Part shown: in pieces, positions 9,952 to 19,003 of the stretch
Layout of the letters: each line of letters starts with the position of its first letter
Position numbering within the stretch: the first letter of the stretch is position 1
Assembly (NCBI RefSeq): GCF_029714285.1
Contig: NZ_CP121662.1
Location: 868,001-932,000 of the forward strand
From: Rhizobium sp. CB3090
GTDB lineage: Bacteria > Pseudomonadota > Alphaproteobacteria > Rhizobiales > Rhizobiaceae
Direction of reading: 5' to 3'
Length of the DNA: 64,000 nt
Position numbers and translations under genes: made by a program
Notes under the pieces: generated by a model
What the model saw: only the letters and a program-made list of their open reading frames with translations
The model's database searches: none
What the model was told of the DNA's origin: nothing

Positions 9952-10509
9952 ATGAAAAGACCCAACTCCGACGAAACGCCCTTTTCCTATCTCGTGAAGG
10001 TCGGTCATATCTCCGCCAACCCGGTGGACGTGCATCTCGAAGCCGACAAGAGGGAACTTGCCGGCCTGGCTGCGCTCTGGGATGTGCTTTCTGTCGAGAA
10101 GCTCTCGGCGGAACTGAAGATTTCCCGCTGGAAGCGCGATGGCATCCGCATCAAGGGCAATGTTCGCGCGAAGATCGTCCAGGCCTGCGTGGTCACACTG
10201 GAGCCGGTCGAATCGGAGATCGACGAGGATTTCGAGCATATTTTCATTCCCGAGGATTCGAAGCTGGCGCGGTCGCCGGCCGTGGATGCCGGCGAAATGG
10301 TGCTCGACCCCGACGGCCCGGATCTTCCGGAAACCTTCACCGGCGATACGATCGATGCCGGTGCCGTCGTCGCCGAATTTGCCGCCCTTGCCATCGATCC
10401 CTATCCGCGCAAGCCCGGTGTCGAGTTCGAAGGCCACGTCGAGGACAGTGGCGAAGATGACAAGAAGCCGTCGCCTTTCGCTGTCCTGAAAGACTGGAAA
10501 AAGGAATAG
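9952..10509 (+). CDS. DUF177 (YceD-like) domain protein
   Basis: A 185-residue acidic protein of the DUF177 family, whose YceD members are linked to 23S rRNA accumulation. Recognisable features are the middle motif VQACVVTLEPVESEID and an Asp/Glu-rich C-terminal half. In many bacteria DUF177 genes sit beside rpmF or plsX; here plsX follows 102 bases downstream. The start is backed by GGAGAC a few bases upstream. The molecular function is not established from the sequence. Confidence 0.85.
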   Translation: MKRPNSDETPFSYLVKVGHISANPVDVHLEADKRELAGLAALWDVLSVEKLSAELKISRWKRDGIRIKGNVRAKIVQACVVTLEPVESEIDEDFEHIFIPEDSKLARSPAVDAGEMVLDPDGPDLPETFTGDTIDAGAVVAEFAALAIDPYPRKPGVEFEGHVEDSGEDDKKPSPFAVLKDWKKE

Positions 10510-10611
10510 ACCCCTCTGGCAATTGAACACAATTCAGTTGTAACGCGAGGAGAAACCGGTATTTTGACGCCAAATTCGCCGGGCCCGGCGGACAAAAAGG
10601 ACTAGGGACGC

Positions 10612-11658
10612 GTGATCAGAATTTCTCTTGACCTAATGGGTGGCGACTTCGGCCCTGAGGTTGTCATTCCCGGCGCGGCCAAGGCGCTGGATAGGCATCC
10701 CGATATTACATTCATAATGTACGGTATGAAGGATCGTTGCGAAACGATCCTCGGCAAATATCCGAAACTTCGGGAAAAGTCCGTCTTCCACGAGTGCGAT
10801 GTCGCCATCAGCATGGATGAAAAGCCGAGCCAGGCCCTGCGCCGCGGCCGCTATATATCCAGCATGTGGCGCTCGATCGAGGCGGTCAAGGTCGGCGACG
10901 CCGATGTCGTCGTTTCCGCTGGCAATACCGGTGCGCTGATGGCCATGGCGAAATTCTGCCTGCGCACCATGGCCAATATCGAGCGCCCGGCGATCGCCGC
11001 GATCTGGCCGACGCTGCGAGGCGAAAGCATCGTGCTCGATGTCGGCGCGACCATCGGCGCCGATTCGCAGCAGTTGCTGGATTTCGCTCTGATGGGCGGT
11101 GCCATGGCGCGCGCGCTCTTCGAAATCGATCGACCGACCATTGGCCTCCTCAATGTCGGCGTCGAAGAAATCAAGGGTCAGGAGGACGTCAAGGAAGCCG
11201 GCCGCCTGATCCGCGAAGCCAACCTCGAATCGCTCGAATATTTCGGCTTCGTCGAGGGTGACGATATCGGCAAGGGCACGGTCGATGTGGTGGTGACGGA
11301 GGGGTTTTCCGGCAATATCGCATTGAAGGCGGCGGAGGGTACGGCAAAGCAGATCGGTGCTTATCTGCGCGCCGCCATGACACGTACGCTGCTGGCCCGC
11401 ATCGGCTACATCTTCGCCAAGGGCGCCTTCGACCTGCTGCGCGAGAAGCTTGATCCGAGCAAGGTCAATGGCGGCGTCTTCCTCGGTCTCAACGGTATCG
11501 TCATCAAGAGCCATGGCGGCGCCAATGTCGAGGCCTTCGCGGCCGCCATCGATGTCGGCTATGACATGGCCAAGAATGGCTTGACCCAAAAAATCGACAA
11601 CGATCTGAAAAAATATCATGCCAAACGGCAGCCGCCGATCGGACCGGAAGCGGCATGA
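10612..11658 (+). CDS. plsX: Phosphate acyltransferase PlsX
   Basis: A 348-residue enzyme that makes acyl-phosphate from acyl-ACP, the donor used by PlsY in phospholipid synthesis. N-terminal [13 protein letters not shown], central [10 protein letters not shown] and DVGATIGAD are family motifs. The start is GTG at 10612. fabH follows after 19 bases, the widespread plsX-fabH pairing that joins phospholipid and fatty-acid initiation. Confidence 0.96.
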   Translation: MIRISLDLMGGDFGPEVVIPGAAKALDRHPDITFIMYGMKDRCETILGKYPKLREKSVFHECDVAISMDEKPSQALRRGRYISSMWRSIEAVKVGDADVVVSAGNTGALMAMAKFCLRTMANIERPAIAAIWPTLRGESIVLDVGATIGADSQQLLDFALMGGAMARALFEIDRPTIGLLNVGVEEIKGQEDVKEAGRLIREANLESLEYFGFVEGDDIGKGTVDVVVTEGFSGNIALKAAEGTAKQIGAYLRAAMTRTLLARIGYIFAKGAFDLLREKLDPSKVNGGVFLGLNGIVIKSHGGANVEAFAAAIDVGYDMAKNGLTQKIDNDLKKYHAKRQPPIGPEAA

Positions 11659-11677
11659 GCGACGGGGTATAACAAGA

Positions 11678-12649
11678 ATGATCCGTTCAGTTGTTCGCGG
11701 ATTTGGATCGGCGCTTCCCAAGCGCGCCATGACCAATCGCGAGATGGAGCAAGTCGTCGACACGAGCGATGACTGGATTGTCCAGCGCACCGGCATCCGG
11801 CAGCGTTATATTGCCGGCGACGGCGAGACCACCGCCTCGCTCGGCGAGCAGGCGGCGCGGGCGGCCCTTGCCAATGCCGGCCTGACGGCTGACGATATCG
11901 ATCTGATCATCGTCGCCACCTCGACACCGGACAACACCTTTCCCGCCACCGCGGTGAACATCCAGAACCGTCTTGGCATGCATCATGGCTTCGCCTTCGA
12001 TGTCCAGGCCGTCTGCTCTGGCTTCGTCTATGCGGTGACGACAGCCGACGCCTACATCCGCGGCGGTATAGCCAAGCGCGTGCTCGTCATCGGCGCCGAA
12101 ACATTCTCCCGCATTCTCGACTGGACGGACCGCACGACCTGCGTCCTCTTCGGCGACGGCGCCGGCGCGCTGATCCTCGAGGCAGGCGAGGGGACCGGCG
12201 CCAGCAGCGATCGCGGCGTGCTGACGGCAAGCCTGCGCTCCGACGGTGCGCATAAGGACAAACTTTACGTCGATGGGGGCCCCTCCTCGACAGGAACGGT
12301 CGGCGTGCTGCACATGGCGGGTCGGGAAGTGTTCAAACATGCCGTCGGCATGATCACCGATGTCATCCAGGCCACCTTCGAAGCGGCAAGGGTGACAGCC
12401 GACGATCTCGACTGGCTGGTGCCGCATCAGGCGAACCGCCGTATTATCGACGGCTCGGCCAAAAAGCTCGGAATTGCTCCCGAGAAGGTTGTGGTTACCG
12501 TGGATCTTCATGGCAACACGTCAGCAGCGTCAATCCCGCTCGCGCTTGCCGTTGCGGCAGGTGACGGCCGGATCAAGAAGGGCGATCTGGTAATGCTGGA
12601 AGCCATGGGCGGCGGTTTTACCTGGGGTGCCGTCCTGCTTCGCTGGTAG
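11678..12649 (+). CDS. fabH: 3-oxoacyl-ACP synthase III (KAS III)
   Basis: A 323-residue condensing enzyme that starts fatty-acid synthesis by joining acetyl-CoA and malonyl-ACP. The catalytic triad is visible: Cys113 (QAVCSGF), His250 (VPHQANRRI) and Asn280 (HGNTSAAS). ATG 11678 is chosen over upstream in-frame codons that overlap plsX because it begins the family N-terminus [10 protein letters not shown]. It lies in the plsX-fabH-ihfA row. Confidence 0.97.
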   Translation: MIRSVVRGFGSALPKRAMTNREMEQVVDTSDDWIVQRTGIRQRYIAGDGETTASLGEQAARAALANAGLTADDIDLIIVATSTPDNTFPATAVNIQNRLGMHHGFAFDVQAVCSGFVYAVTTADAYIRGGIAKRVLVIGAETFSRILDWTDRTTCVLFGDGAGALILEAGEGTGASSDRGVLTASLRSDGAHKDKLYVDGGPSSTGTVGVLHMAGREVFKHAVGMITDVIQATFEAARVTADDLDWLVPHQANRRIIDGSAKKLGIAPEKVVVTVDLHGNTSAASIPLALAVAAGDGRIKKGDLVMLEAMGGGFTWGAVLLRW

Positions 12650-12756
12650 GCTGCGTCTCTAAAATCCGATTCCTAACAAGAGCTTGACCGTTTGGTGCAA
12701 GGGCAATAGTCTCTTGCAGCTTAGATATAATTACGTAGCAATATGGGCGGGGAACT

Positions 12757-13095
12757 ATGACTGGCAAGACAGTGACGCGCGCGGACTTGGCAGAGTCGGT
12801 ATTCCGGAAAGTCGGCCTGTCCCGGACTGAGTCGGCGGAACTGGTTGAAACGGTAATCGACGAAATTTGCAACGCCATCGTGCGTGGCGAAACTGTAAAA
12901 CTCTCCTCCTTCGCGACGTTTCAGGTGCGCGACAAGAACGAGCGTATCGGCCGAAATCCGAAGACCGGCGAGGAAGTACCCATCTCTCCGCGCCGTGTCA
13001 TGACGTTCAAGGCATCGAACGTCCTCAAGACGCGTATTCTGAAAGCCCATACCAGCCGCAAGGCGAAAGCCCGGCCGGCAAATCCCGTTTCCTGA
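12757..13095 (+). CDS. ihfA: Integration host factor alpha subunit
   Basis: A 112-residue DNA-bending histone-like protein that forms a heterodimer with IhfB. Features are the N-terminal [18 protein letters not shown], the [12 protein letters not shown] strand, and the DNA-inserting arm [20 protein letters not shown]. The C-terminal tail is Lys/Arg/Ala rich and slightly longer than in enteric IhfA. A 107-base gap after fabH leaves room for its own promoter. Confidence 0.95.
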   Translation: MTGKTVTRADLAESVFRKVGLSRTESAELVETVIDEICNAIVRGETVKLSSFATFQVRDKNERIGRNPKTGEEVPISPRRVMTFKASNVLKTRILKAHTSRKAKARPANPVS

Positions 13096-13128
13096 TTCAC
13101 CAAAGCAGATCCTGGCGGGGCCGGTGTC

Positions 13129-13153
13129 GCGCGCTTCGGCCGCGCTGCTTTTT
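13129..13153 (+). terminator. Terminator after ihfA
   Basis: GCGCG (13129-13133) pairs with CGCGC (13141-13145) over a C-TTCG-G tetraloop, followed by five T residues at 13149-13153. One bulged C lies on the 3' side. Confidence 0.6.
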
Positions 13154-13328
13154 CGGACTATTCGCGGTTATTTTTCGGCTTGCTTGTGAAAGAGCTGAAG
13201 AGGCGACTTGAATTTCTCCCGGCAAACCGTTGAAATATGATGAGTCGTATCGCGATGAGCTGCGGTGCGGATATGCGGTTTCGCATGATCTGGCCTGAGT
13301 GGCGGAGTCATGGTGTGGGAGTATGACG

Positions 13329-13862
13329 ATGGACAAGAGCCCGGATGCATTTCGCACGATCAGCGAAGTCGCGGAAGACCTTGATCTGCCGCAGCATGTC
13401 CTGCGTTTCTGGGAAACCCGTTTCCCGCAGATCAAGCCGATGAAGCGCGGCGGCGGCCGCCGCTACTATCGCCCGGAAGACGTCGATCTGCTGAACGGCA
13501 TTCGCCATCTGCTCTATGACCATGGCTATACGATCAAAGGCGTTCAGAAGCTTCTGAAGACCAATGGCAATAAATTCGTCATCGCCGTCGGCCATGGCGA
13601 TCTCGCGAGCGTCGAGGCGCTTGCCACTGCGCAGGAGCCAGCAGTAGTCGAGCCGCGCGTCGGATCTCCCGACGACGACCAAATCGTCGGCCGTCCCAAG
13701 GCGCCGATCAGCCGTCGCTTCTTCAACTTTGTCAGCGGTGAAGACGAGGCTCCCGATGTTTCGATCGGCAAGTCGAGCGTCGGCAAGGAAGATCGGGCGC
13801 TGCTGCAGGAAACGCTTTACGACCTGCTGGAATGCAAGCGGCTGCTCGACCAGGTGCGGTAA
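13329..13862 (+). CDS. MerR family transcriptional regulator
   Basis: About 177 residues. The N-terminal MerR-type winged helix reads [22 protein letters not shown], followed by [19 protein letters not shown]. The C-terminal half is less conserved, and its ligand is unknown. Two in-frame ATGs lie at 13323 and 13329; the second has GGGAG seven bases upstream. The plsX-fabH-ihfA-merR order is conserved in Rhizobiales, where this regulator is usually annotated without a known target. Confidence 0.9.
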   Translation: MDKSPDAFRTISEVAEDLDLPQHVLRFWETRFPQIKPMKRGGGRRYYRPEDVDLLNGIRHLLYDHGYTIKGVQKLLKTNGNKFVIAVGHGDLASVEALATAQEPAVVEPRVGSPDDDQIVGRPKAPISRRFFNFVSGEDEAPDVSIGKSSVGKEDRALLQETLYDLLECKRLLDQVR

Positions 13863-13903
13863 GATCGCGGCGACCTGAAAAACGAATAGTCTGCTTCTCT
13901 GGC

Positions 13904-14191
13904 TCAGTTACATCTGCGAGGGACGATGGGATTGGCCTCGCTCGGCGCAACGATCGATTTGCCATCGGCGGAGCGGGGCAGCGTCCAGCATGCGTTCGGG
14001 TCTTTTTCCTCTGCGTCGCTCGTGTAGTGATCACCGACAATGGTGTTGCGATAATTGCCGGGGTCGTCCGCGCCCGGACTGTCGCCCCAACCACCACGAT
14101 CGCCGCCAGCTCCGTGGCCGCTTGACGCCGCCATCGCCGTGGTGACCATGCCGATGCTAAGGAGAGATATGCTTAGAATTCTGAAAAACAT
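13904..14191 (-). CDS. Small secreted protein of unknown function
   Basis: A 95-residue predicted exported protein: a hydrophobic N-terminus ends in TTAMAASS, a likely signal-peptidase site at about residue 21. The mature part is Gly/Asp rich (GHGAGGDRGGWGDS) and ends with a Cys in a PRRCN tail. I do not recognise a family. The small size and compositional bias leave some doubt, but the signal peptide supports a real gene. Confidence 0.55.
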   Translation of the reverse strand: MFFRILSISLLSIGMVTTAMAASSGHGAGGDRGGWGDSPGADDPGNYRNTIVGDHYTSDAEEKDPNACWTLPRSADGKSIVAPSEANPIVPRRCN

Positions 14192-14573
14192 GGGCTTTTC
14201 CCGCTGATCTAGGCATCTGCTACCACCATTGCGGTTACCGCAGACATCGTAACCGGAGCGGTGGATTGTATTTATTTATTGCCATCATTCAATACGACTA
14301 AAATACGCCTCGTGCGAAGCGGAGCAGCTTTCAAGCGCCTTAATCGAGCAACTGCCAGATGTCCGAGCAAACGTAAGTGTTATTTTCGTCACATATGGCG
14401 TTCGACGTTAATGTGACGATTAATTTGCTTTGCTTATTAACTTGCAAGCTCGCTGTGCCGGGTCCAGCTTCATTGCGCCGTCCTCACCGTAAGGGGATTT
14501 AAATCAGGTTATGGAGCGGTCCGATATCATCCGCCGTAAAGCCCATACTGATGGATATTCGAATGGAGACACC
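14192..14573. other. AT-rich intergenic region upstream of the porin gene
   Basis: About 380 bases between divergent genes, clearly lower in GC than its surroundings. It should hold the porin promoter and a long 5' untranslated region. Around 14402-14440 there are TTAATGTGACG and GATTAATTTGC, but no operator could be assigned. No convincing coding frame was seen. Confidence 0.5.
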
Positions 14574-15674
14574 ATGAACATCAAGAGCCTTTTTCTCGGC
14601 TCCGCGGCCGCATTGGCAACGGTGAGCGGTGCGCATGCGGCAGACGCCATCGTTGCGGCAGAGCCGGAGCCTTTGCAATATGTGCGCATTTGCGATGCCT
14701 ATGGCACCGGCTATTTCTTCATTCCCGGCAAGGAAACCTGCCTCAAGATCGGCGGCAAAATCCGCACTGAAGGCGAATGGTATGACGCCTATAATCCGAA
14801 GAGCAGGGTCGGCACGCTCTGGCACGACCGCGCGGAACTCAATTTCGATACGGCGACGGACACGGAATACGGTCCTCTGAAGACAAATCTTATCCTGCGC
14901 TGGGAATGGAACGATGGAGGCGATACCGCTTCGAAGCTGCTGTTTGCCAATATCAGCCTTGGCGGTTTTACCGTCGGCAAGCTCGATTCGCAGTATAACC
15001 TCTATGCCGGTTATGCCGGCGACGTCATCAACGACGATGCGATCTATGACGGCCCGTATGAGCTCAACCAGTTGACGTACAATTATGACGCCGGCAACGG
15101 CTTCACCGGTGTCATTTCGCTGGAAGACAGCAATTCGACCTCGGATTCGGATAGCTATGGCGGCGCCTGGGTGACCTCGAAGGCCGACCACTATGGGCCA
15201 AATGTTGTCGCCGGTTTCGGCTACAAGACGGACACCCTCGGCTTCAAAGTCGTCGGCGGTTATGACTCTATCGTCGAGGAGGGCGCCATCAAGGCGCGCA
15301 TCGATGCCAAGTTCGGCGGCGTGGAAGCGTTTCTGATGGGCGGTTGGAACACGGATGGCGATAAGCTCAACCAGTATGCCGGCTCCTATCAGAATGAATC
15401 GGCATGCACGACGTCAGACGGTATCGTTCACGGGGCAAAGTGCGGCTGGGGTGATTGGGCCGTGTGGGGCGGCTTGGGCGTGCCCATCAATGAAAAGCTG
15501 AAGTGGAACCTGCAGCTCGCCTATACCGACTCGAAGATTTTCGAGGCCACCACCAACCTCAAGTTCAATCCGGTCAAGAACCTGCTCATCGAACCGGAGG
15601 TGACCTACATGCATTATGACTTCATCAATGATGATACGGTCGCCGGCGTCCTTCGTTTCGAACGGAATTTCTAA
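14574..15674 (+). CDS. Outer-membrane porin (RopA/Omp2b family)
   Basis: A 366-residue beta-barrel porin. The signal peptide ends at about residue 22 (SGAHA/AD). The mature N-terminus has the rhizobial porin pattern YVRICDAYGTGYFFIPG followed by KETCLKIGGKIRTEG, and the chain ends in the terminal Phe needed for BAM recognition (LRFERNF). ATG 14574 with GGAG at 14564 is preferred to an upstream in-frame ATG at 14511, which would bury the signal peptide. It probably mediates passive diffusion of small solutes. Confidence 0.93.
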   Translation: MNIKSLFLGSAAALATVSGAHAADAIVAAEPEPLQYVRICDAYGTGYFFIPGKETCLKIGGKIRTEGEWYDAYNPKSRVGTLWHDRAELNFDTATDTEYGPLKTNLILRWEWNDGGDTASKLLFANISLGGFTVGKLDSQYNLYAGYAGDVINDDAIYDGPYELNQLTYNYDAGNGFTGVISLEDSNSTSDSDSYGGAWVTSKADHYGPNVVAGFGYKTDTLGFKVVGGYDSIVEEGAIKARIDAKFGGVEAFLMGGWNTDGDKLNQYAGSYQNESACTTSDGIVHGAKCGWGDWAVWGGLGVPINEKLKWNLQLAYTDSKIFEATTNLKFNPVKNLLIEPEVTYMHYDFINDDTVAGVLRFERNF

Positions 15675-15720
15675 GCGGAAGCGACCTTCGACCGAAAGCA
15701 GATAATCTCGGGGTCTGCCG

Positions 15721-15758
15721 CCGCCTCAACGCTGGTAAAGCGGGAGGCGGAGTTTTTT
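15721..15758 (+). terminator. Terminator after the porin gene
   Basis: CCGCCTC (15721-15727) pairs with GAGGCGG (15744-15750), extended inside by CGCT/AGCG, and is followed by TTTTTT at 15753-15758. Confidence 0.85.
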
Positions 15759-15778
15759 GTTGGCGGGTCTCGCCATCG

Positions 15779-16039
15779 TCAGAACGGCCGTGTCATCTCT
15801 TCTCTACTGCCAAGCTTCAGACTGCGATCGGGCTGAATAATGTAGGTTTCGTAGACATCCTGGCCCCACTGATTGACGAAATGATGCTGCAATCGGGTGC
15901 CCGGAGGCGATTGCGTCAGCTTCAATTGCGGCTGGCCGCGATAGGTGATGCTGCCGGGAACCGGCTGCAGCGATTGGTCGTTCGTCGTGCATGCGGCAAG
16001 CAGCAGCGTGCATAGCAGAAAGGCAATCAGGGGCTTCAT
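15779..16039 (-). CDS. Small lipoprotein of unknown function
   Basis: An 86-residue protein with a classic lipoprotein signal (MKPLIAFLLCTLLLAAC), lipidated Cys at residue 17. The mature part contains QHHFVNQWGQDVYETYIIQPD, which gives no family match I know. It converges on the porin terminator and diverges from the secreted BA14K-like gene. Probably anchored to an envelope membrane. Confidence 0.75.
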   Translation of the reverse strand: MKPLIAFLLCTLLLAACTTNDQSLQPVPGSITYRGQPQLKLTQSPPGTRLQHHFVNQWGQDVYETYIIQPDRSLKLGSREEMTRPF

Positions 16040-16218
16040 CGCCGTAACTTTCTAATCACTTCTTATTCAAAGAAAATCCATTGGAGAAGAAAGGCAGAAG
16101 GGCATCTGTGAGCGTGGCTCGAAGCCACTATATAGAAGTAATGCCGGAGTGGTCGGCGGCAAGGTTTGCACGCAGATGTGCTTGGATCTGCCGCCGTTGG
16201 AGCTCGAAGGAGTCACAG

Positions 16219-16599
16219 ATGCGAACGATCACAAGGTCGATAGCGGTCGCGGGTTTGGGTGCATTGCTGGCGGGAGGCGCCGCTGTGCCCGCCGGGGCCA
16301 TTACCATGCCCGCGCTCTCGATGCCGCAGCAATCTGATATCATCCAGATTCACGACCACCATAACCATAACCGTTGGCACGAAGGCCATAAATTCCATGG
16401 CTTCGACGGCTACTATGACGATGATTCCGATAGTGGAGTGCTGTTCAAATCCTTCGTGACGGGGACGCTCTTCGACAGGCAGCGTACGGAAGGCTACTAC
16501 GACAGCCATGCGCAGGCCTGCGCAGACCGCTATCCATCATACCGCGCCTCGGATAATACATATCAGCCGAGCCACGGGCCGCGGCGGGAATGCAGGTGA
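16219..16599 (+). CDS. BA14K-like secreted protein
   Basis: A 126-residue exported protein. The signal peptide runs to about residue 27 (GAAVPAGA/IT). The mature part contains a His-rich stretch (HDHHNHNRWHEGHKFHG). Its C-terminus (SHAQACADRYPSYRASDNTY then RRECR) resembles the BA14K immunoreactive lectin-like family of Rhizobiales. ATG 16219 follows GAAGGAG at 16206-16212, which decides the start over longer frames. The His-rich stretch could bind metal, but this is inference. Confidence 0.75.
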   Translation: MRTITRSIAVAGLGALLAGGAAVPAGAITMPALSMPQQSDIIQIHDHHNHNRWHEGHKFHGFDGYYDDDSDSGVLFKSFVTGTLFDRQRTEGYYDSHAQACADRYPSYRASDNTYQPSHGPRRECR

Positions 16600-16712
16600 T
16601 CGTGGAGCGAGCACTTTTCTCGCTCTTGATGCCATTTTTATCCCGACCTGTGATTTTACCTCTTGCGCAGCCATGCCCGAAAGTCTAACAGGATCAGGCC
16701 TTTTCGGCAGGT

Positions 16713-16789
<77 letters not shown>

Positions 16790-16791
16790 TT

Positions 16792-17095
16792 AAAATCAAT
16801 CACTTAGCCCCAGATGAGTGATTTGGCCAAAATATTTGCAGCCGGAAATATAGCCAAAGCGCGGCATTCGGAAATGCCTGCGCTTGTGATATCAGTCCCG
16901 GCTTAGATGTTTCCGATGCACTGAGGGCAGCGGTCTTTCGACCGTCCTACTCCGATTTGCCTATTGCACAATCTCGCAGAAGCGCCATACTTCACTCATG
17001 AACCACTTCTGATCGCTGACCGCGGATGTACCGGCAGCATCGGATTGGAGCAAGGAAGGCCGGCGAGAACATCGTTCGGCCTTTCCGTTTTAATG
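16792..17095. other. Gene-free segment between tRNA-Pro and the copy of its 3' end
   Basis: About 300 bases without a convincing coding frame, flanked by the tRNA-Pro 3' end and a near-copy of that end. It contains a short inverted repeat (CACTTAGCC near 16802 and later GAGTGATTTGGC). A terminator-like hairpin lies at its right edge. It may be the scar of an excised or decayed integrated element. Confidence 0.4.
17054..17091 (+). terminator. Terminator-like hairpin
   Basis: GGAAGGCCG (17054-17062) pairs, with one bulge, with CGGCCTTTCC (17077-17086); TTTT follows at 17088-17091. It could end the tRNA-Pro transcript or belong to a lost gene. Confidence 0.55.
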
Positions 17096-17116
17096 GTCCA
17101 GTCTGGCCCGACCATT
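17096..17116 (+). repeat. Partial direct repeat of the tRNA-Pro 3' end
   Basis: GTCCAGTC-TGG-CCCGACCATT here matches GTCCAGTC-GC-CCCGACCATT at 16772-16791, differing only by a small internal change and one extra base. Copies of tRNA 3' ends like this are typical of att sites of tRNA-targeting integrases. Confidence 0.6.
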
Positions 17117-17144
17117 TATCCCCTTGAGCTTAAATTCTACTGAC

Positions 17145-17837
17145 TTAGCTGCACCACGACGTTGCCTGTCCCGTCCAGCGGCGGGCCAATCCTTCTGCAA
17201 CCAACTGATCGCCGATGGACCGGCCGGCGCGCATGGCGATGCGGAATTTGCCGCCGTGCTGATCGTCGCCACGTCCGCTGGCGGAGAGCACGAAGGTGTC
17301 GTTGTTGAGAAGGGCTTGCAGCCGCAGCTTCGCGGCGGTGGCTTTTTGCCGTTCGTCCGCACAATGCGACGGCTCGATGTCAGGGACATCGATATCCGCC
17401 AGGCGGATTTTGATTCCGTTCTGCCAAAAGGTGTTGCCGTCGACGACACAGTTGATGCCGCTTTCGCCGCCGCACAGACCGAATCGTCCCGCGCGTTCGG
17501 GTCCGGCTGTGGCCAGCATTCGATCCGCCGGCACGGCGACGACGGGAATGGCGTTTGGGGGAACCGGCAGCGTCGAAGCCGGACGTTCGGGAGCGACGGC
17601 AGCCGTTTTTATCTTCGGCTTGGCAGTCGGCAGCGGTGCCTCCTGCGGCACATGCCGAACAGTGGCGGCGCCGGCATAGGCCTGCAGTGAAGCGGCCTGC
17701 AACGAAGGCATGTCGCGGCGATGCTCATAGGCGTACATGCCGGCGACGGCCGCCAGACCGACCATGCCCCATAGCCACATCGAATTGCCCGATTTGGGCT
17801 GTGGCTTGCGCCGCGTGCGTCGTTTCGCTTTTGCCAT
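17145..17837 (-). CDS. Membrane-anchored thermonuclease-like (SNase) protein, probably degenerate
   Basis: About 230 residues: a very basic N-terminus (MAKAKRRTRRKPQPK), one membrane helix (about residues 20-38), a Pro/Ala-rich linker, and a C-terminal staphylococcal-nuclease-like domain. Matches include CVVDGNTFWQNGIKIRLADIDVPD and SIGDQLVAEGLARRW. The usual catalytic YGR is HGG here (DDQHGGKFR) and the usual Glu after DxP is Asp, so nuclease activity is doubtful. ATG 17837 is chosen over an upstream in-frame ATG at 17873. Its 3' end lies close to the tRNA-end repeat. Confidence 0.8.
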   Translation of the reverse strand: MAKAKRRTRRKPQPKSGNSMWLWGMVGLAAVAGMYAYEHRRDMPSLQAASLQAYAGAATVRHVPQEAPLPTAKPKIKTAAVAPERPASTLPVPPNAIPVVAVPADRMLATAGPERAGRFGLCGGESGINCVVDGNTFWQNGIKIRLADIDVPDIEPSHCADERQKATAAKLRLQALLNNDTFVLSASGRGDDQHGGKFRIAMRAGRSIGDQLVAEGLARRWTGQATSWCS

Positions 17838-17929
17838 GGCTTCATTCCTCGATTGCGAGGAAATTATCGCCAAGATTTCTTACCGATCCGTTGGCTTCCC
17901 GTTGCCGAGTGGTCACATGGAACTCTTAT

Positions 17930-18322
17930 TCACTTCGCGGCGCCGGCGGCAAGTTTCAGCTTGACGGCCATGGTGACCTGGCCGCGCACCATCAGCTTCG
18001 GGCCCCGGCCGTCGATATTGGTGACATCGGTATTGCTGGAAAGGCCGCTGATCTGGCAATCGTCGGCAATGGTGTCGAGCAGCACGGCGCAGTTGCTGGC
18101 GGCGATGCGATAGAAGGATTTGATCGCATCCTGCTGCTGCTTTTCATCATTGCCATCCGTGATCGGGATCGAAAATGATATCCCGGATTGTACGGAGATA
18201 TAGCCATCGGGAGCCTGCCGCTGACCACGCAGCGGCAATCCCGAAAATGATTGCGAAAAGGCCGGGCCCGCAGAGCCGAGCAGAAGCATGCAAAGTGTCG
18301 CCGAGATCAGGCGTTTGTTCAT
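17930..18322 (-). CDS. Secreted protein of unknown function
   Basis: About 130 residues with a signal peptide (MNKRLISATLCMLLLGSAGPAFS) cleaved near residue 23. The mature part contains YRIAASNCAVLLDTIADDCQISG with two Cys that could form a disulfide, and ends in a predicted strand rich in Val/Lys. I recognise no named family. ATG 18322 gives a clean signal peptide; the frame is open to 18358. It lies upstream of the nuclease-like gene on the same strand. Confidence 0.75.
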   Translation of the reverse strand: MNKRLISATLCMLLLGSAGPAFSQSFSGLPLRGQRQAPDGYISVQSGISFSIPITDGNDEKQQQDAIKSFYRIAASNCAVLLDTIADDCQISGLSSNTDVTNIDGRGPKLMVRGQVTMAVKLKLAAGAAK

Positions 18323-18578
18323 CAGAAAGCCTCCGTTTCCTCTCTTTATGTCAGGCACCGATGAAGGCTTGGTGATGGTGTAACTTAAAATTGTAATCTT
18401 GTAAGAATTGCGAGCATATTCTTTCGAATCAGCAGCGCTTCAACATAAAGAGCCATTCCCACAAAACCTCGCTTGCCAAGCCTTTGAGCAGGGCGCATAG
18501 TCACTTTCTGTATCGTCGGTTTAACAAACGGGCACCGGCGAGTGTATATGCGTGCTGCCCGACGGACGAGGCGGCGCC

Positions 18579-18791
18579 ATGTTGGAAACCTCCATTCATC
18601 CGCAGGATTTGCCCTTGTTTTCCGACGATTTGGATCGTTTGGAAAAGGTGTTGGATGCTGTCTGCCTGGATCGCGGCATCAGCCTCCGCAGCCAGGAGGC
18701 CGAACGCCTCGGTGCCCTGATGATTCAGCTCTATCGCCAAGGCGTGAAAGAGGATGCAAAGCTCCTCGCGCTTGCAAAAGCCTATCTCTGA
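18579..18791 (+). CDS. Small conserved-type protein of unknown function
   Basis: A 70-residue acidic, helical cytoplasmic protein (DDLDRLEKVLDAVCLDRGIS, then LGALMIQLYRQGVKED). It has no signal peptide or membrane segment. The base usage and the absence of a competing frame favour a real gene. ATG 18579 is used, but a longer form from 18552 is possible. No function can be assigned. Confidence 0.6.
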   Translation: MLETSIHPQDLPLFSDDLDRLEKVLDAVCLDRGISLRSQEAERLGALMIQLYRQGVKEDAKLLALAKAYL

Positions 18792-19003
18792 CGGCTTTTC
18801 CGTCAGTCATCTCATCGATTTAGGCCGATTTCACATAGCAGCAATGACGCATTGTGCCTGCTCGAATGCGTATCGCCGCCTTATATTTGCTGCATCGCAC
18901 AAGCAGAGTCGATTGCTCGATCTCGTTGCCCTAGCGGGGTCGATGTGCGGCCCGTCCGCCAAGCTAAATCAATTACGGTGGGCGCGGATAATTTGGAAGG
19001 TCT

